A DNA stretch of 64,000 nt from Enterobacter cloacae (GTDB lineage: Bacteria; Pseudomonadota; Gammaproteobacteria; Enterobacterales; Enterobacteriaceae): NCBI RefSeq assembly GCF_013375935.1, contig NZ_CP056117.1, forward strand, positions 4,464,001-4,528,000, read 5' to 3'. Shown piece by piece: positions 36,489-49,060 of the stretch (position 1 is its first letter; each line of letters starts with the position of its first letter). Made by a program: the position numbers and the translations under genes. Below the pieces are notes generated by a model. It saw only the letters and a list, made by a program, of their open reading frames with translations, did no database searches and was not told the DNA's origin.

Positions 36489-39071
36489 ATGCAAGAGCAA
36501 TACCGCCCGGAAGAGATAGAATCAAAAGTCCAGCAACACTGGGACGAGAAGCGCACCTTTGAAGTAACCGAAGACGAGAGCAAAGAGAAGTATTACTGCC
36601 TGTCGATGCTTCCCTATCCTTCTGGTCGACTACACATGGGCCACGTGCGTAACTACACCATCGGCGACGTGATTGCACGCTACCAGCGCATGCTGGGCAA
36701 AAACGTGCTGCAGCCTATCGGCTGGGATGCGTTCGGCCTGCCTGCTGAAGGCGCGGCGGTTAAAAACAACACCGCACCGGCGCCGTGGACGTACGACAAC
36801 ATCGCGTACATGAAAAACCAGCTGAAAATGCTGGGCTTTGGCTATGACTGGAGCCGTGAACTGGCGACCTGTACGCCGGAATATTACCGCTGGGAGCAGA
36901 AGTTCTTCACCGAGCTGTACAAAAAAGGCCTGGTATACAAGAAAACCTCAGCCGTTAACTGGTGCCCGAACGACCAGACCGTTCTGGCGAACGAGCAGGT
37001 TATCGACGGCTGCTGCTGGCGCTGCGACACCAAAGTTGAACGTAAAGAGATCCCGCAGTGGTTTATTAAAATCACCGCTTACGCTGACGAGCTACTGAAC
37101 GATCTGGACACGCTGGATCACTGGCCAGACACCGTTAAGACCATGCAGCGCAACTGGATCGGCCGTTCCGAGGGCGTGGAAATTACCTTCAACGTCGAGA
37201 ATTACGACCAGACCCTGACCGTCTACACCACCCGTCCGGACACCTTCATGGGCGCGACCTATCTGGCAGTTGCCGCCGGTCACCCGCTGGCGCAGAAAGC
37301 GGCCGAAAACAACCCGGAACTGGCAGCCTTCATCGACGAATGCCGCAACACCAAAGTGGCCGAAGCGGACATGGCGACGATGGAGAAAAAAGGCGTTGCG
37401 ACGGGCTTCTATGCTAAGCACCCGCTGACTGGCGAAGCGATCCCGGTCTGGGCGGCAAACTTCGTTCTGATGGAGTACGGCACCGGTGCGGTAATGGCGG
37501 TTCCGGGTCACGATCAGCGCGACTACGAGTTCGCCACCAAATACAACCTGCCGATCAAAGCCGTTATCCTGGCCGCAGACGGTTCCGAACCCGATCTGTC
37601 TGAGCAGGCGCTGACCGAAAAAGGCACCCTGTTTAACTCTGGCGAATTCAGCGGTCTGAGCTTCGAAGAGGGCTTCAACGCTATCGCCGATAAGCTGGCC
37701 TCGCTGGGCGTCGGCGAGCGTAAGGTGAACTATCGCCTGCGCGACTGGGGCGTTTCCCGTCAGCGTTACTGGGGTGCGCCAATTCCAATGGTGACCCTGG
37801 AAGACGGCACCGTAATGCCAACGCCAGAAGATCAGCTCCCGGTGATCCTGCCGGAAGATGTGGTCATGGACGGCATCACCAGCCCGATCAAAGCCGATCC
37901 TGAATGGGCAAAAACCACCGTTAACGGTCAGCCCGCGCTGCGTGAAACCGACACGTTTGACACCTTTATGGAATCTTCCTGGTACTACGCGCGCTACACC
38001 TGCCCGCAGTACAAGGAAGGCATGCTGGATTCCGAAGCGGCAAACTACTGGCTGCCGGTAGACATCTACATCGGTGGTATTGAACACGCCATCATGCACC
38101 TGCTCTACTTCCGCTTCTTCCACAAGCTGATGCGTGATGCAGGCCTCGTAAACTCTGACGAGCCAGCGAAACAGCTGCTGTGCCAGGGCATGGTGCTGGC
38201 AGATGCCTTCTACTATGTTGGCGCAAACGGCGAGCGCAACTGGGTTTCTCCGGTTGATGCGATCGTTGAGCGCGACGAGAAAGGCCGTATCGTTAAGGCG
38301 AAGGACGCTGAAGGTCATGAACTGGTTTATACCGGCATGAGCAAGATGTCCAAGTCTAAAAACAACGGTATTGACCCGCAGGTGATGGTTGAGCGTTACG
38401 GTGCCGACACCGTGCGTCTGTTTATGATGTTCGCCTCCCCGGCGGATATGACGCTGGAATGGCAGGAATCCGGCGTGGAAGGGGCAAACCGCTTCCTGAA
38501 ACGCGTCTGGAAACTGGTATACGAGCACACCTCTCAGGGTGAGGCCCCAGCGCTGAACGTGGCTGCTCTGACGGAAGATCAGCAGGCGCTGCGTCGTGAT
38601 GTTCATAAAACAATTGCGAAAGTGACCGATGATATTGGTCGTCGTCAGACCTTCAATACCGCAATTGCGGCTATTATGGAACTGATGAACAAGCTGGCGA
38701 AAGCCCCGCAGGACGGCGAGCAGGATCGCGCATTAATGCGTGAAGCGCTGCTGGCGGTTGTTCGCATGCTCAACCCGTTCACTCCGCACGTCAGCTTCAC
38801 CCTGTGGCAGGAGCTGAAGGGCGAAGGCGATATCGACAACGCGCCGTGGCCGGTGGCTGATGAATCCGCTATGGTGGAAAACACCACCCTGGTTGTGGTG
38901 CAGGTTAACGGTAAAGTGCGCGGTAAAATCACCGTCGCGGTCGACGCAACCGAAGAACAGGTTCGCGAGCGCGCAGGCCAGGAGCATCTGGTCGCGAAAT
39001 ACCTTGAGGGCGTTACCGTACGTAAAGCAATCTACGTACCGGGTAAACTGCTGAATCTGGTCGTTGGCTAA
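36489..39071 (+). CDS. leuS: Leucyl-tRNA synthetase LeuS
   Basis: Class I synthetase charging tRNA-Leu, with an editing domain that clears mis-charged isoleucine and norvaline. The 860 residues equal the E. coli enzyme. Motifs are [11 protein letters not shown] (HIGH-type, about 42-52), the CP1 editing domain (about 225-415) with the threonine-rich [14 protein letters not shown] and the [15 protein letters not shown] loop, and KMSKSKNNG (about 619-627). ATG 36489 starts [11 protein letters not shown] as in E. coli; 25 in-frame upstream codons are probably leader. First gene of leuS-lptE-holA-nadD. Confidence 0.98.
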   Translation: MQEQYRPEEIESKVQQHWDEKRTFEVTEDESKEKYYCLSMLPYPSGRLHMGHVRNYTIGDVIARYQRMLGKNVLQPIGWDAFGLPAEGAAVKNNTAPAPWTYDNIAYMKNQLKMLGFGYDWSRELATCTPEYYRWEQKFFTELYKKGLVYKKTSAVNWCPNDQTVLANEQVIDGCCWRCDTKVERKEIPQWFIKITAYADELLNDLDTLDHWPDTVKTMQRNWIGRSEGVEITFNVENYDQTLTVYTTRPDTFMGATYLAVAAGHPLAQKAAENNPELAAFIDECRNTKVAEADMATMEKKGVATGFYAKHPLTGEAIPVWAANFVLMEYGTGAVMAVPGHDQRDYEFATKYNLPIKAVILAADGSEPDLSEQALTEKGTLFNSGEFSGLSFEEGFNAIADKLASLGVGERKVNYRLRDWGVSRQRYWGAPIPMVTLEDGTVMPTPEDQLPVILPEDVVMDGITSPIKADPEWAKTTVNGQPALRETDTFDTFMESSWYYARYTCPQYKEGMLDSEAANYWLPVDIYIGGIEHAIMHLLYFRFFHKLMRDAGLVNSDEPAKQLLCQGMVLADAFYYVGANGERNWVSPVDAIVERDEKGRIVKAKDAEGHELVYTGMSKMSKSKNNGIDPQVMVERYGADTVRLFMMFASPADMTLEWQESGVEGANRFLKRVWKLVYEHTSQGEAPALNVAALTEDQQALRRDVHKTIAKVTDDIGRRQTFNTAIAAIMELMNKLAKAPQDGEQDRALMREALLAVVRMLNPFTPHVSFTLWQELKGEGDIDNAPWPVADESAMVENTTLVVVQVNGKVRGKITVAVDATEEQVRERAGQEHLVAKYLEGVTVRKAIYVPGKLLNLVVG

Positions 39072-39085
39072 GCGCGGGAGGAAAC

Positions 39086-39655
39086 GTGCGACAACTGGCA
39101 ACAATACTCTTATCTCTGGCGGTGCTTGTCACCGCTGGCTGCGGCTGGCATCTGCGCAACACTACGGCAGTGCCACCTCAGATGAAAACGATGATCTTCG
39201 ACTCGTCCGATCCAAACGGACCGCTGAGCCGGGCTATCCGTAATCAGCTGCGTTTGAACGACGTTGAGCTAATTGAGAAAGGAACCCTGCGCCAGGATGT
39301 GCCTTCGCTTCGCGTCCTGTCATCGTCCCTGGCGAAAGACACGGCGTCGATCTTCCAGGACGGGCGAACGGCGGAATATCAGATGGTGCTGACCGTTAAC
39401 GCAGCGGTCCTGATCCCGGGTAAAGACATTTATCCTATCAGTACCAAAGTCTACCGCTCGTTCTTTGATAACCCGCAAACGGCGCTGGCAAAAGATGCCG
39501 AAGAGCAGATTATCATCAAGGAGATGTACGATAGGGCGGCGGATCAGCTGATCCGTAAACTGCCTACTATCACAGCGTCGACGAAGGCAGGCCCTGACGT
39601 TATCGAAACACCGGATGCCCGCACGCCGGATATGCCAACGTCGCTGGGTAACTGA
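39086..39655 (+). CDS. lptE: LPS-assembly lipoprotein LptE
   Basis: Outer-membrane lipoprotein that plugs the LptD barrel and is required for lipopolysaccharide insertion. The 189-residue precursor starts at GTG after GGGAGGAAAC, with a signal sequence ending in lipobox TAGC (C19) and mature N terminus CGWHLRN. The core [20 protein letters not shown] and the long shared strand region match E. coli LptE (193 residues). The Thr/Pro-rich C-terminal tail is divergent and shorter, as usual in this gene. It overlaps holA in TGATG. Confidence 0.95.
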   Translation: MRQLATILLSLAVLVTAGCGWHLRNTTAVPPQMKTMIFDSSDPNGPLSRAIRNQLRLNDVELIEKGTLRQDVPSLRVLSSSLAKDTASIFQDGRTAEYQMVLTVNAAVLIPGKDIYPISTKVYRSFFDNPQTALAKDAEEQIIIKEMYDRAADQLIRKLPTITASTKAGPDVIETPDARTPDMPTSLGN

Positions 39656-40686
39656 TGATCAGGTTGTATCCTGAACAACTCCGCGCGCAGCTCAACGAAG
39701 GGCTGCGCGCGGCCTATCTGCTGCTCGGTAACGATCCGCTCTTGCTTCAGGAAAGCCTTGATGCTGTTCGCCATGCGGCCGCAGCGCAGGGCTTTGACGA
39801 GCACCACACTTTCCAGATTGATAACAGCACCGACTGGAACGCTGTCTTCTCGCTTTGTCAGGCCATGAGCCTCTTTGCTTCGCGCCAGACTATTCAGATC
39901 CTGCTGCCGGAGAACGGCCCTAACGCCGCCATCAATGAACAGCTGGCCATGCTGGTGAGTTTGCTACACAGCGATCTGCTGCTGATCGTGCGCGGCAACA
40001 AGCTTACCAAAGCGCAGGAGAATGCGGCCTGGTTTACCCAGCTCGCCACTCACGCGGTGCTGGTCACCTGCCAGACGCCAGAACAGGCGCATCTGCCAAA
40101 ATGGGTTGCCGCGCGAGCGAAACAGCATAATCTGCAGCTGGATGATGCAGCCAATCAGCTTCTTTGCTACTGCTATGAAGGCAACCTTCTGGCGCTGGCG
40201 CAGGCCCTGGACAGGCTCTCCCTGCTGTGGCCTGACGGAAAGCTGACGCTGCCGCGCGTCGAACAGGCGGTGAACGATGCCGCGCACTTTACTCCCTTCC
40301 ACTGGGTTGACGCGCTCCTGTCGGCGAAAAGCAAGCGAGCGCTGCATATTCTGCAACAGCTGCGCCTGGAAGGGAGTGAGCCGGTCATCCTGCTCCGCAC
40401 GCTCCAGCGTGAGTTACTGCTGCTGAACAACCTCAAGCGCCAGTCCGCCCATGTGCCATTACGCACGCTGTTCGACAAGCATCGCGTCTGGCAAAACCGC
40501 CGGGCAATGACGACGGAAGCGATAAACCGCCTGAGCCACGAGCAGCTGCGTCAGGCCGTACAGCTTCTGATGCGCGCCGAGCTGACGCTGAAGCAGGATT
40601 ACGGCCAGTCCGTCTGGGCGGAGCTGGAAAGCCTTTCTTTGCTGCTCTGCCATAAGGCGCTGGCAGATGTATTTATCGAAGGGTGA
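39655..40686 (+). CDS. holA: DNA polymerase III delta subunit HolA
   Basis: Delta subunit of the clamp loader; its N-terminal domain opens the beta sliding clamp. The 343-residue protein matches E. coli HolA in length and in [20 protein letters not shown] and the [11 protein letters not shown] region (around 70-80), which includes the beta-binding wrench. The AAA+-like fold lacks functional Walker motifs, normal for delta. Start overlaps the lptE stop by one base; the stop lies one base before the nadD ATG. Confidence 0.96.
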   Translation: MIRLYPEQLRAQLNEGLRAAYLLLGNDPLLLQESLDAVRHAAAAQGFDEHHTFQIDNSTDWNAVFSLCQAMSLFASRQTIQILLPENGPNAAINEQLAMLVSLLHSDLLLIVRGNKLTKAQENAAWFTQLATHAVLVTCQTPEQAHLPKWVAARAKQHNLQLDDAANQLLCYCYEGNLLALAQALDRLSLLWPDGKLTLPRVEQAVNDAAHFTPFHWVDALLSAKSKRALHILQQLRLEGSEPVILLRTLQRELLLLNNLKRQSAHVPLRTLFDKHRVWQNRRAMTTEAINRLSHEQLRQAVQLLMRAELTLKQDYGQSVWAELESLSLLLCHKALADVFIEG

Positions 40687-40687
40687 T

Positions 40688-41344
40688 ATGCAATCTTTAC
40701 AGGCAATGTATGGCGGAACCTTCGACCCGGTGCACTATGGGCATCTTAAGCCGGTTGAAATCCTCGCGAATCTGATTGGTTTGCAGCGGGTAATCGTCAT
40801 GCCCAATAACGTTCCGCCGCACCGTCCTCAGCCAGAAGCGACCAGCGCACAGCGCAAAGCGATGCTCGCCCTGGCCATCGCCGATAAGCCCCTCTTTACG
40901 CTTGACGAGCGCGAGCTGCGCCGGGATACGCCATCCTGGACATCCCAGACGCTGCGCGAATGGCGCGCTGAACAGGGCCCAGTGAAACCGCTGGCGTTTA
41001 TTATCGGCCAGGATTCCCTGCTCAATTTTCCCAGCTGGTATCAGTACGACACCATTCTGGAAAACAGCCATCTGCTGGTCTGCCGCCGTCCGGGCTATCC
41101 GCTGACCATGCGTGAAGCGCAGCATCAGCAGTGGCTGGACGCGCACCTGACGGACAATATCGAAGACCTGCACAGGCTGCCCGCCGGTAAAATTTATCTC
41201 GCTGAAACGCCATGGTTTGATATTTCCGCAACGCTCATCCGCGAGCGGCTCCAGCAGGGTTTAGACTGTAGCGATCTGCTGCCCCCACCCGTGCTGGCGT
41301 ATATCCACGCACAGGGGCTGTATCAGAAAAATACAGAGGCCTGA
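40688..41344 (+). CDS. nadD: Nicotinate-mononucleotide adenylyltransferase NadD
   Basis: Essential step of NAD synthesis: NaMN plus ATP gives deamido-NAD. The 218-residue protein has the nucleotidyltransferase motif [14 protein letters not shown] (about 9-22) and the [10 protein letters not shown] signature near the C terminus. ATG 40688 begins [10 protein letters not shown] as in E. coli; an in-frame ATG seven codons upstream lies inside holA. It is five residues longer at the C terminus than E. coli NadD. In E. coli cobC follows; here there is a 268-base gap. Confidence 0.96.
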   Translation: MQSLQAMYGGTFDPVHYGHLKPVEILANLIGLQRVIVMPNNVPPHRPQPEATSAQRKAMLALAIADKPLFTLDERELRRDTPSWTSQTLREWRAEQGPVKPLAFIIGQDSLLNFPSWYQYDTILENSHLLVCRRPGYPLTMREAQHQQWLDAHLTDNIEDLHRLPAGKIYLAETPWFDISATLIRERLQQGLDCSDLLPPPVLAYIHAQGLYQKNTEA

Positions 41345-41930
<586 letters not shown>

Positions 41931-41933
41931 TGC

Positions 41934-42401
41934 GTGAAGTTGCAGCTGGTCGCCGTCGGCACCAAAATGCCTGACTGGGTACAAACCGGTTTTACTGAAT
42001 ATCTGCGTCGTTTTCCTAAAGATATGCCGTTCGAACTGGTGGAGATCCCAGCAGGAAAGCGCGGCAAGAACGCGGATATCAAACGTATTCTCGATAAAGA
42101 GGGAGAGCTGATGCTGGCTGCCGCAGGCAAAAACCGCATCGTGACTCTCGACATCCCGGGCAAGCCCTGGGATACGCCGCAGCTGGCGCACGAACTGGAG
42201 CGCTGGAAACAGGATGGCCGTGACGTCAGCCTGTTGATTGGCGGACCGGAAGGGTTATCTCCCGCCTGCAAAGCGGCAGCAGAACAAAGTTGGTCACTCT
42301 CTGCGCTGACGCTGCCCCACCCGCTTGTGCGGGTTCTCGTGGCAGAAAGTCTGTATCGCGCATGGAGCATTACTACCAACCACCCTTATCACCGCGAGTA
42401 A
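41934..42401 (+). CDS. rlmH: 23S rRNA pseudouridine-1915 N3-methyltransferase RlmH
   Basis: SPOUT-family methyltransferase that methylates pseudouridine 1915 of 23S rRNA on the 70S ribosome. The 155-residue protein has the trefoil-knot motifs [13 protein letters not shown] (about 101-113) and [18 protein letters not shown] near the C terminus, and ends NHPYHRE. Start is GTG at 41934, giving [15 protein letters not shown]. Between rsfS and mrdA on one transcript. Confidence 0.96.
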   Translation: MKLQLVAVGTKMPDWVQTGFTEYLRRFPKDMPFELVEIPAGKRGKNADIKRILDKEGELMLAAAGKNRIVTLDIPGKPWDTPQLAHELERWKQDGRDVSLLIGGPEGLSPACKAAAEQSWSLSALTLPHPLVRVLVAESLYRAWSITTNHPYHRE

Positions 42402-42429
42402 TGACTGACCAGGGTAATTTAAGCAGCGG

Positions 42430-44331
42430 ATGAAACTACAGAATTCTTTTCGCGACTATACGGCTGAGTCCGCGCTGTTTGTGCGCCGGGCACTGGTCGC
42501 CTTTACGGGGATTTTGCTGCTTACCGGCGTGCTGATCGCCAACCTCTATAATCTGCAAATTGTCCGCTATACCGATTACCAGACCCGCTCAAACGAAAAC
42601 CGTATCAAGCTGGTGCCCATCGCGCCCAGCCGCGGCATTATCTACGATCGTAACGGCACCCCGCTGGCGCTAAACCGCACCATCTACCAGATAGAGATGA
42701 TGCCGGAGAAAGTCGATAACGTGCAGGATACGCTGAATGCGCTGAGAAGCGTCGTTGACCTTAATGACGATGACATCGCCGCGTTCAAAAAAGAGCGCGC
42801 ACGTTCTCACCGCTTCACCTCGATTCCGGTTAAAACCAACCTGACGGAAGTGCAGGTCGCCCGTTTTGCCGTCAACCAGTACCGTTTCCCCGGCGTGGAA
42901 GTCAAAGGCTATAAGCGCCGATACTACCCTTACGGCTCCGCGCTGACGCACGTGATTGGCTACGTCTCCAAGATTAACGATAAAGACGTCGAACGCCTTG
43001 ATAAAGACGGCAAGCTGGCCAACTATGCCGCCACGCACGACATTGGCAAGCTGGGGATCGAACGCTATTACGAAGATGTCCTGCACGGCCAGACCGGCTA
43101 TGAAGAAGTTGAGGTAAACAACCGTGGCCGCGTGATCCGTCAGCTAAAAGAGGTGCCGCCGCAGGCGGGGCATGACGTCTATTTGACGATCGACCTGAAG
43201 CTTCAGCAGTATATCGAAACGCTGCTGGCGGGTAGCCGTGCTGCCGTTATCGTGACCGACCCGAGAACGGGCGGCATCCTGTCGATGGTTTCTATGCCAA
43301 GCTATGATCCGAACCTCTTCGTGGACGGCATCTCCAGCAAGGACTACTCCGGCCTGCTCAACGATCCAAACACCCCGCTGGTGAACCGCGCGACGCAGGG
43401 GGTTTATCCTCCGGCCTCAACGGTTAAACCGTATGTCGCCGTTTCTGCCCTGAGCGCGGGCGTCATTAACCGCAATACCAGCCTGTTTGACCCGGGCTGG
43501 TGGCAGCTGCCTGGCTCTGAAAAACGCTACCGCGACTGGAAAAAATGGGGCCACGGCCATCTGAACGTAACCAAATCGCTGGAAGAGTCTGCGGATACCT
43601 TCTTCTATCAGGTCGCCTACGACATGGGTATTGACCGTCTTTCTGAATGGATGAGCAAATTCGGCTACGGGCACTACACCGGTATCGATCTCGCGGAAGA
43701 GCGCTCCGGCAATATGCCAACCCGCGAATGGAAACAGAAGCGCTTTAAAAAGCCCTGGTATCAGGGTGACACCATTCCGGTAGGGATCGGCCAGGGCTAC
43801 TGGACGGCAACGCCGTTGCAGATGAATAAGGCGATGATGATCCTTATTAACGATGGCGTGGTGAAAGTGCCGCACCTGCTGCAAAGCACCGTTGAAAACG
43901 GCAAAAAAGTGCCGTGGATACAGCCGCACGAGCCGCCGGTGGGCGATATCCACTCTGGCTTCTGGGAAATCGCGAAAGACGGAATGTACGGCGTAGCCAA
44001 CCGCCCTAACGGGACGGCGCACAAATACTTCGCTGGCGCACCGTATAAAATCGCGGCCAAATCGGGTACTGCACAGGTCTTTGGTCTGAAAGCGAATGAA
44101 ACCTATAACGCGCACAAAATTGCCGAACGTCTGCGTGACCATAAGCTCATGACAGCGTTTGCCCCTTATGATAACCCGCAGGTTGCGGTGGCGATGATTC
44201 TGGAAAACGGCGGCGCAGGCCCGGCGGTGGGGACCATCATGCGTCAAATCCTCGACCACATCATGCTGGGCGATAACAACACCGTACTGCCAGCCGAAAA
44301 CCCGGCAGCCGCTGCGGCGGAGGACCAATAA
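42430..44331 (+). CDS. mrdA: Penicillin-binding protein 2 MrdA, elongasome transpeptidase
   Basis: Class B PBP that cross-links peptidoglycan during rod elongation, working with RodA. The 633-residue length is that of E. coli PBP2. One N-terminal membrane helix (about 20-42) is followed by the dimerisation/pedestal domain ([10 protein letters not shown] at 67-76) and the transpeptidase domain. That domain has SxxK PASTVKP (S330, K333), an SxN-type ESADTFF region and KSGTAQV (KTG-type box). It lies 28 bases after rlmH and two bases before mrdB. Confidence 0.97.
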   Translation: MKLQNSFRDYTAESALFVRRALVAFTGILLLTGVLIANLYNLQIVRYTDYQTRSNENRIKLVPIAPSRGIIYDRNGTPLALNRTIYQIEMMPEKVDNVQDTLNALRSVVDLNDDDIAAFKKERARSHRFTSIPVKTNLTEVQVARFAVNQYRFPGVEVKGYKRRYYPYGSALTHVIGYVSKINDKDVERLDKDGKLANYAATHDIGKLGIERYYEDVLHGQTGYEEVEVNNRGRVIRQLKEVPPQAGHDVYLTIDLKLQQYIETLLAGSRAAVIVTDPRTGGILSMVSMPSYDPNLFVDGISSKDYSGLLNDPNTPLVNRATQGVYPPASTVKPYVAVSALSAGVINRNTSLFDPGWWQLPGSEKRYRDWKKWGHGHLNVTKSLEESADTFFYQVAYDMGIDRLSEWMSKFGYGHYTGIDLAEERSGNMPTREWKQKRFKKPWYQGDTIPVGIGQGYWTATPLQMNKAMMILINDGVVKVPHLLQSTVENGKKVPWIQPHEPPVGDIHSGFWEIAKDGMYGVANRPNGTAHKYFAGAPYKIAAKSGTAQVFGLKANETYNAHKIAERLRDHKLMTAFAPYDNPQVAVAMILENGGAGPAVGTIMRQILDHIMLGDNNTVLPAENPAAAAAEDQ

Positions 44332-44333
44332 TC

Positions 44334-45446
44334 ATGACGGATAATCCAAATAAAAAATCGTTGTGGGATAAGATCCACATCGACCCTGCCATGCTGCTGA
44401 TCCTGCTGGCTCTGCTGGTTTACAGCGCTCTGGTTATCTGGAGCGCCAGCGGTCAGGACATCGGCATGATGGAGCGTAAAATCGGCCAGATCGCTATGGG
44501 CCTGGTCATTATGGTGGTGATGGCGCAAATACCGCCCCGCGTCTATGAAGGCTGGGCGCCCTATCTCTATATTTTCTGTATTATTTTGCTGGTGGCAGTC
44601 GATGCGTTCGGTGCCATATCCAAAGGCGCGCAACGCTGGCTGGATCTGGGGATTGTTCGCTTCCAGCCGTCGGAAATTGCCAAAATCGCCGTCCCGTTGA
44701 TGGTTGCACGCTTTATCAACCGCGACGTCTGTCCGCCGTCGCTGAAAAATACCGCCATTGCGCTGGTGCTGATTTTCCTGCCAACGCTGCTGGTGGCCGC
44801 GCAGCCGGACCTCGGCACCTCGATTCTTATCGCCCTCTCCGGTCTTTTCGTGCTGTTCCTGTCCGGCCTGAGCTGGCGTTTGATCGGCATCGCGGTCGTC
44901 CTGCTGGCTGCCTTTATCCCTATTCTCTGGTTCTTCCTGATGCATGACTATCAGCGCCAGCGCGTGATGATGCTGCTCGATCCAGAGACCGATCCGCTGG
45001 GTGCAGGCTATCATATTATTCAGTCGAAGATTGCGATTGGCTCCGGCGGCCTGCGCGGAAAAGGCTGGCTGCACGGTACGCAGTCACAGCTTGAATTCTT
45101 ACCGGAACGCCACACTGACTTTATCTTTGCCGTTCTGGCTGAGGAGTTAGGGCTGGTTGGCATCCTGGTTCTGCTTGGGCTGTACCTGCTGCTGATCATG
45201 CGCGGGCTCTATATTGCCGCACGGGCGCAGACCACCTTTGGCCGGGTAATGGCGGGTGGATTAATGTTAATTTTATTCGTTTATGTCTTCGTAAATATTG
45301 GTATGGTGAGTGGTATTCTGCCGGTTGTAGGCGTGCCGCTGCCGCTGGTGAGTTACGGGGGCTCGGCACTGATCGTGTTGATGGCCGGGTTTGGTATCGT
45401 AATGTCGATCCATACCCACAGGAAAATGTTGTCCAAAAGCGTATAA
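44334..45446 (+). CDS. mrdB: RodA (MrdB), SEDS peptidoglycan glycosyltransferase
   Basis: Integral-membrane SEDS glycosyltransferase polymerising lipid II in the elongasome with PBP2. It has 370 residues and about ten membrane helices. Family motifs include RWLDLG and QPSEIAK, the catalytic-loop region [25 protein letters not shown] and the C-terminal [15 protein letters not shown]. Length equals E. coli RodA. Two bases separate it from mrdA and 16 from rlpA. Confidence 0.97.
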   Translation: MTDNPNKKSLWDKIHIDPAMLLILLALLVYSALVIWSASGQDIGMMERKIGQIAMGLVIMVVMAQIPPRVYEGWAPYLYIFCIILLVAVDAFGAISKGAQRWLDLGIVRFQPSEIAKIAVPLMVARFINRDVCPPSLKNTAIALVLIFLPTLLVAAQPDLGTSILIALSGLFVLFLSGLSWRLIGIAVVLLAAFIPILWFFLMHDYQRQRVMMLLDPETDPLGAGYHIIQSKIAIGSGGLRGKGWLHGTQSQLEFLPERHTDFIFAVLAEELGLVGILVLLGLYLLLIMRGLYIAARAQTTFGRVMAGGLMLILFVYVFVNIGMVSGILPVVGVPLPLVSYGGSALIVLMAGFGIVMSIHTHRKMLSKSV

Positions 45447-45462
45447 AAATAAGGGGATCGCA

Positions 45463-46563
45463 ATGCGTAAGCAGTGGCTGGGGATCTGCATCGCTGCAAG
45501 TTTACTTGCAGCCTGCACAAGTGATGATGGTCAGCAACAGGCAACCGTCGCGCCGCCGCAGCCTGCGGTCTGTAACGGCCCGATTGTTGAAATTAGCGGT
45601 GCCGATCCCGTTTATGAACCGCTGAACCCCAGCGTGAATCAGGACTATCAGCGCGACGGCAAAAGCTACAAAATCGTTCAGGATCCCGCCCGTTTTAGCC
45701 AGGCCGGTCTTGCCGCCATCTATGATGCTGAGCCAGGCAGCAACCTGACCGCGTCAGGTGAAACCTTCGATCCGATGCAGATCACGGCGGCACACCCGAC
45801 GCTGCCAATCCCAAGCTACGCGCGCATCACTAACCTGGCGAATGGTCGCATGATCGTAGTGCGTATTAACGACCGTGGCCCTTACGGTAACGACCGCGTT
45901 ATCTCCCTGTCGCGCGCGGCGGCCGATCGTCTCAACACCTCTAATAATACCAAAGTGCGTATTGACCCAATCATCGTGGCGCAGGACGGTACGCTGTCCG
46001 GCCCGGGTACCGCCTGTACCACCGTTGCAAAACAGACCTACGCCCTGCCCGCTCGTCCGGACCTGAGCGGCGGCATGGGAGGCGCGTCAACGCCTTCAGA
46101 ACCTGCTCAGCCGCAGGGCGAAGTGCGCGCCATCAGCAACGATACGCTGCAAAGCGACGATGCGACAGGCGCTCCGGTGAAAAGCAGCGGCTTTCTCGGC
46201 GCTCCCACCACGTTAGCCTCTGGCGTGATTGAATCAGATGAACCCGCTCCCGCGCCTGTCGTTGCGGCCCCCGCAGCACAACCCGCTCCGGTGACCGCCC
46301 CTGCTGCCACCCAAACTGCTGCACCCGCTGCGGCAAGCGGCAGCTACGTAGTTCAGGTGGGCGCCGTCAGCGATCGAGCCCGTGCAGAGCAGTATCAGCA
46401 GCGTTTAAGCCAGCAGTTTGGCGTGCCTGGCCGCGTAGAGCAAAACGGTGCGGTATGGCGTATCCAGATGGGTCCGTTTGCCGGTAAATCGCAGGCTGCG
46501 TCACTGCAGCAGCGCCTGCAGAGCGAGGCGCAACTTCAGTCGTTTATCACTGTTGCGAAGTAA
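45463..46563 (+). CDS. rlpA: Septal-ring lipoprotein RlpA
   Basis: Outer-membrane lipoprotein with an RlpA double-psi beta-barrel domain and a C-terminal SPOR domain; a lytic transglycosylase acting on naked glycan in Pseudomonas, of uncertain activity in E. coli. The 366-residue protein has lipobox LAAC (C18), the RlpA domain (about 60-175; ASGETFDPMQITAAHPTLP and VRINDRGPYG), a long Ala/Pro-rich linker (about 190-295), and the SPOR repeat (about 295-366; YVVQVGAVSDRARAEQY). The linker is repetitive and likely to vary between strains. Confidence 0.95.
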   Translation: MRKQWLGICIAASLLAACTSDDGQQQATVAPPQPAVCNGPIVEISGADPVYEPLNPSVNQDYQRDGKSYKIVQDPARFSQAGLAAIYDAEPGSNLTASGETFDPMQITAAHPTLPIPSYARITNLANGRMIVVRINDRGPYGNDRVISLSRAAADRLNTSNNTKVRIDPIIVAQDGTLSGPGTACTTVAKQTYALPARPDLSGGMGGASTPSEPAQPQGEVRAISNDTLQSDDATGAPVKSSGFLGAPTTLASGVIESDEPAPAPVVAAPAAQPAPVTAPAATQTAAPAAASGSYVVQVGAVSDRARAEQYQQRLSQQFGVPGRVEQNGAVWRIQMGPFAGKSQAASLQQRLQSEAQLQSFITVAK

Positions 46564-46701
46564 TTAATCGGTGGTATCCGAAATGTCAGTTTGTGTAAAT
46601 GACGTTAACACTCTCATGATGAAAGTCGGATGCCTGCCTGTATAGCTTTTGCTATAGTAAGGCACTTTTTTAATTCCATCACGGATGTCGTAGTTCTGAC
46701 C

Positions 46702-47913
46702 ATGAAGACCACTTTTTCTGCTCGTTTTGTGCAGCGCATCGCGCTGACCACGGCCCTTTGCGCTGCTGCACTCTCCGCAGCACACGCGGATGACCTGAAC
46801 ATCAAGACCATGATCCCTGGCGTTCCGCAGATCGACGCGGAATCCTACATCCTGATTGACTACAACTCTGGCAAAGTTCTGGCAGAACAGAATGCCGATG
46901 TCCGACGCGATCCGGCCAGCCTGACCAAGATGATGACCAGCTACGTTATCGGCCAGGCAATGAAGGCAGGTAAATTCAAAGAAACCGACCTGGTGACTAT
47001 TGGTAACGACGCGTGGGCAACCGGTAACCCGGTGTTTAAAGGTTCATCCCTGATGTTCCTGAAGCCAGGCATGCAGGTTCCGGTCTCTCAGCTGATCCGT
47101 GGTATTAACCTGCAATCCGGTAACGACGCCTGCGTGGCAATGGCCGATTTTGCGGCGGGTAGCCAGGATGCGTTTGTCGGTCTGATGAACAGCTACGTCT
47201 CCGCGCTGGGCCTCAAAAATACTCACTTCCAGACCGTACACGGCCTGGACGCAGAGGGCCAGTACAGCTCTGCGCGTGACATGGCGCTGATTGGTCAGGC
47301 GCTGATCCGTGACGTGCCGAACGAGTACTCTATCTACAAAGAGAAAGAGTTCACCTTTAACGGCATCCGTCAGACTAACCGTAACGGCCTGCTGTGGGAT
47401 AACAGCCTGAACGTTGACGGCATTAAAACGGGCCACACCGACAAAGCCGGTTATAACCTGGTGGCTTCCGCGACCGAAGGCCAGATGCGCCTGATTTCTG
47501 CCGTGATGGGGGGCCGCACCTTTAAAGGACGCGAAACGGAAAGCAAAAAGCTGCTGACCTGGGGCTTCCGCTTCTTTGAAACCGTGAATCCGCTGAAGGC
47601 CGGTAAAGAGTTTGCCTCAGAACCCGTCTGGTTTGGCGACAATGACCGCGCCTCCCTGGGCGTCGATAAAGATCTTTATCTGACTATCCCACGCGGACGC
47701 ATGAAGGATCTGAAAGCCAGCTACGTGCTGAACACCACAGAGCTGCACGCGCCGCTGCATAAAAACCAGGTCGTTGGCACCATCAACTTCCAGCTGGATG
47801 GCAAAACCATCGATCAGCGTCCACTGGTGGTGCTGGATGAAATTCCGGAAGGCAATTTCTTCGGCAAAATCATTGATTACATTAAGCTGATGTTCCACCA
47901 CTGGTTTGGTTAA
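46702..47913 (+). CDS. dacA: D-alanyl-D-alanine carboxypeptidase DacA (PBP5)
   Basis: Periplasmic, membrane-anchored low-molecular-weight PBP that trims the terminal D-Ala from pentapeptides. The 403-residue precursor has a signal peptide to about residue 29 (SAAHA|DDLN), the active-site PASLTKM (S73, mature S44; K76), SGNDACVAM (SxN) and [10 protein letters not shown] (KTG). The C-terminal amphipathic anchor is [21 protein letters not shown] 46702 matches E. coli; the in-frame start 24 codons upstream gives no signal peptide. A strong terminator follows. Confidence 0.97.
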   Translation: MKTTFSARFVQRIALTTALCAAALSAAHADDLNIKTMIPGVPQIDAESYILIDYNSGKVLAEQNADVRRDPASLTKMMTSYVIGQAMKAGKFKETDLVTIGNDAWATGNPVFKGSSLMFLKPGMQVPVSQLIRGINLQSGNDACVAMADFAAGSQDAFVGLMNSYVSALGLKNTHFQTVHGLDAEGQYSSARDMALIGQALIRDVPNEYSIYKEKEFTFNGIRQTNRNGLLWDNSLNVDGIKTGHTDKAGYNLVASATEGQMRLISAVMGGRTFKGRETESKKLLTWGFRFFETVNPLKAGKEFASEPVWFGDNDRASLGVDKDLYLTIPRGRMKDLKASYVLNTTELHAPLHKNQVVGTINFQLDGKTIDQRPLVVLDEIPEGNFFGKIIDYIKLMFHHWFG

Positions 47914-47966
47914 AAACTGAACACTTGAAAGTGTGATTTTGATCCCCATATACTACGTATCAGTAA

Positions 47967-48000
47967 AACTCCCGCCCCGTGGCGGGAGTTATTATTTTTT
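47967..48000 (+). terminator. Intrinsic terminator of dacA
   Basis: Ten-bp stem AACTCCCGCC/GGCGGGAGTT (47967-47976 and 47981-47990) with a CCGT loop, followed by ATTATTTTTT. Confidence 0.93.
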
Positions 48001-48020
48001 ACACACACGCCGGAGCTGAC

Positions 48021-48284
48021 ATGAAAACCAAACTTAACGAACTGCTTGAATTCCCTACTCCATTTACTTACAAAGTGATGGGTCTGGCGAAACCTGAGCT
48101 GGTTGATCAGGTGGTTGAAGTGGTACAGCGCCATGCGCCGGGCGACTACTCTCCGTCGGTAAAACCGAGCAGCAAAGGTAACTACCACTCGGTCTCAATC
48201 ACCATCACCGCCACGCACATTGAGCAGGTTGAAACGCTGTACGAAGAGCTTGGCAACATCGAAATTGTTCGTATGGTGCTGTAG
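48021..48284 (+). CDS. ybeD: YbeD (DUF493)
   Basis: Small cytoplasmic protein of 87 residues with a ferredoxin-like alpha/beta fold resembling ACT regulatory domains; its ligand and role are unknown. It matches E. coli YbeD nearly throughout ([40 protein letters not shown]). ATG 48021 follows CCGGAGCTGAC; the frame is open 14 codons upstream but matches no homologue. Its place just ahead of lipB is conserved and has prompted a proposed regulatory role in lipoate synthesis, which the sequence cannot show. Confidence 0.93.
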   Translation: MKTKLNELLEFPTPFTYKVMGLAKPELVDQVVEVVQRHAPGDYSPSVKPSSKGNYHSVSITITATHIEQVETLYEELGNIEIVRMVL

Positions 48285-48330
48285 TCCCTCTGCGGTTGCC
48301 CGGTTTGCCGGGTAACCCCTCTTCCCGCTG

Positions 48331-48339
48331 TGATATAAT
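48331..48339 (+). promoter_or_regulatory. Extended -10 promoter of lipB
   Basis: TGATATAAT is an extended -10 element (TGnTATAAT) 40 bases before the lipB start. No clear -35 at standard spacing, as is common for this promoter class. Confidence 0.6.
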
Positions 48340-48378
48340 CCCCGCTACCTATTCTCCCCTGTCTTCGGAGACATCCTT

Positions 48379-49020
48379 TTGTACCAGGATAAAATTCTTG
48401 TCCGCCATCTTGGGCTACAGCCTTACGAGCCTGTCTCTCAGGCTATGCATGACTTTACCGATACGCGCGATGACGCCACCCCTGATGAAATCTGGCTGGT
48501 TGAACACCTGCCGGTGTTCACGCAAGGCCAGGCAGGAAAAGCCGAACATCTGCTGATGACGGGCGACATCCCGGTGATCCAGAGCGATCGCGGTGGACAG
48601 GTAACCTACCACGGTCCGGGACAGCAGGTTATGTATGTTTTGCTTAACCTGAAACGCAGAAAGCTGGGCGTGCGCGAGCTGGTGACATTGCTGGAACAAA
48701 CCGTAGTGAACACGCTCGCTGAGTACGGCATTGACGCTCACCCCCGCGCTGATGCGCCGGGCGTCTACGTGGGTGAAATGAAGATCTGTTCGCTGGGCCT
48801 GCGTATCCGAAAGGGCTGCTCGTTCCACGGCCTGGCGCTGAATATCAATATGGATCTCGCCCCCTTCCAGCGCATCAACCCCTGCGGATACGCCGGCATG
48901 GAGATGACGCAAATGTGCCAGTGGGTCGAAGGCGCCACGCCTGAGGTTGTCTGGCCCGTGCTTCTGAAGAACTTTTTAGCGCTGCTTAACAATCCTGCCC
49001 ACGAATATATTGCTGCTTAA
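48379..49020 (+). CDS. lipB: Octanoyl-ACP:protein octanoyltransferase LipB
   Basis: Transfers octanoate from acyl carrier protein to lipoyl domains, the first step of lipoate synthesis; LipA (50472) completes it. The 213-residue protein has [12 protein letters not shown] (71-82), catalytic K135 (EMKICSLG) and acyl-accepting C169 (NPCGYAG) at E. coli numbering. Start is TTG at 48379 (MYQDKILVR), preceded by CGGAG at about ten bases; E. coli LipB has the same N terminus. Its C-terminal quarter is the least conserved part. Confidence 0.95.
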   Translation: MYQDKILVRHLGLQPYEPVSQAMHDFTDTRDDATPDEIWLVEHLPVFTQGQAGKAEHLLMTGDIPVIQSDRGGQVTYHGPGQQVMYVLLNLKRRKLGVRELVTLLEQTVVNTLAEYGIDAHPRADAPGVYVGEMKICSLGLRIRKGCSFHGLALNINMDLAPFQRINPCGYAGMEMTQMCQWVEGATPEVVWPVLLKNFLALLNNPAHEYIAA

Positions 49021-49031
49021 CCTGCTTCCGA

Positions 49032-49060
49032 CAGTGGCTCATTTATTTGCTGAGCCACTG
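49032..49060 (+). terminator. Hairpin after lipB, probable terminator
   Basis: Ten-bp stem CAGTGGCTCA/TGAGCCACTG (49032-49041 and 49051-49060) with a nine-base loop. The following CTTAATT is only a weak U tract. Confidence 0.55.

Noticed and set aside
37092..38606. 504-codon frame opposite leuS
   Set aside because: Shadow frame; leuS is certain and the antisense translation shows no domain.
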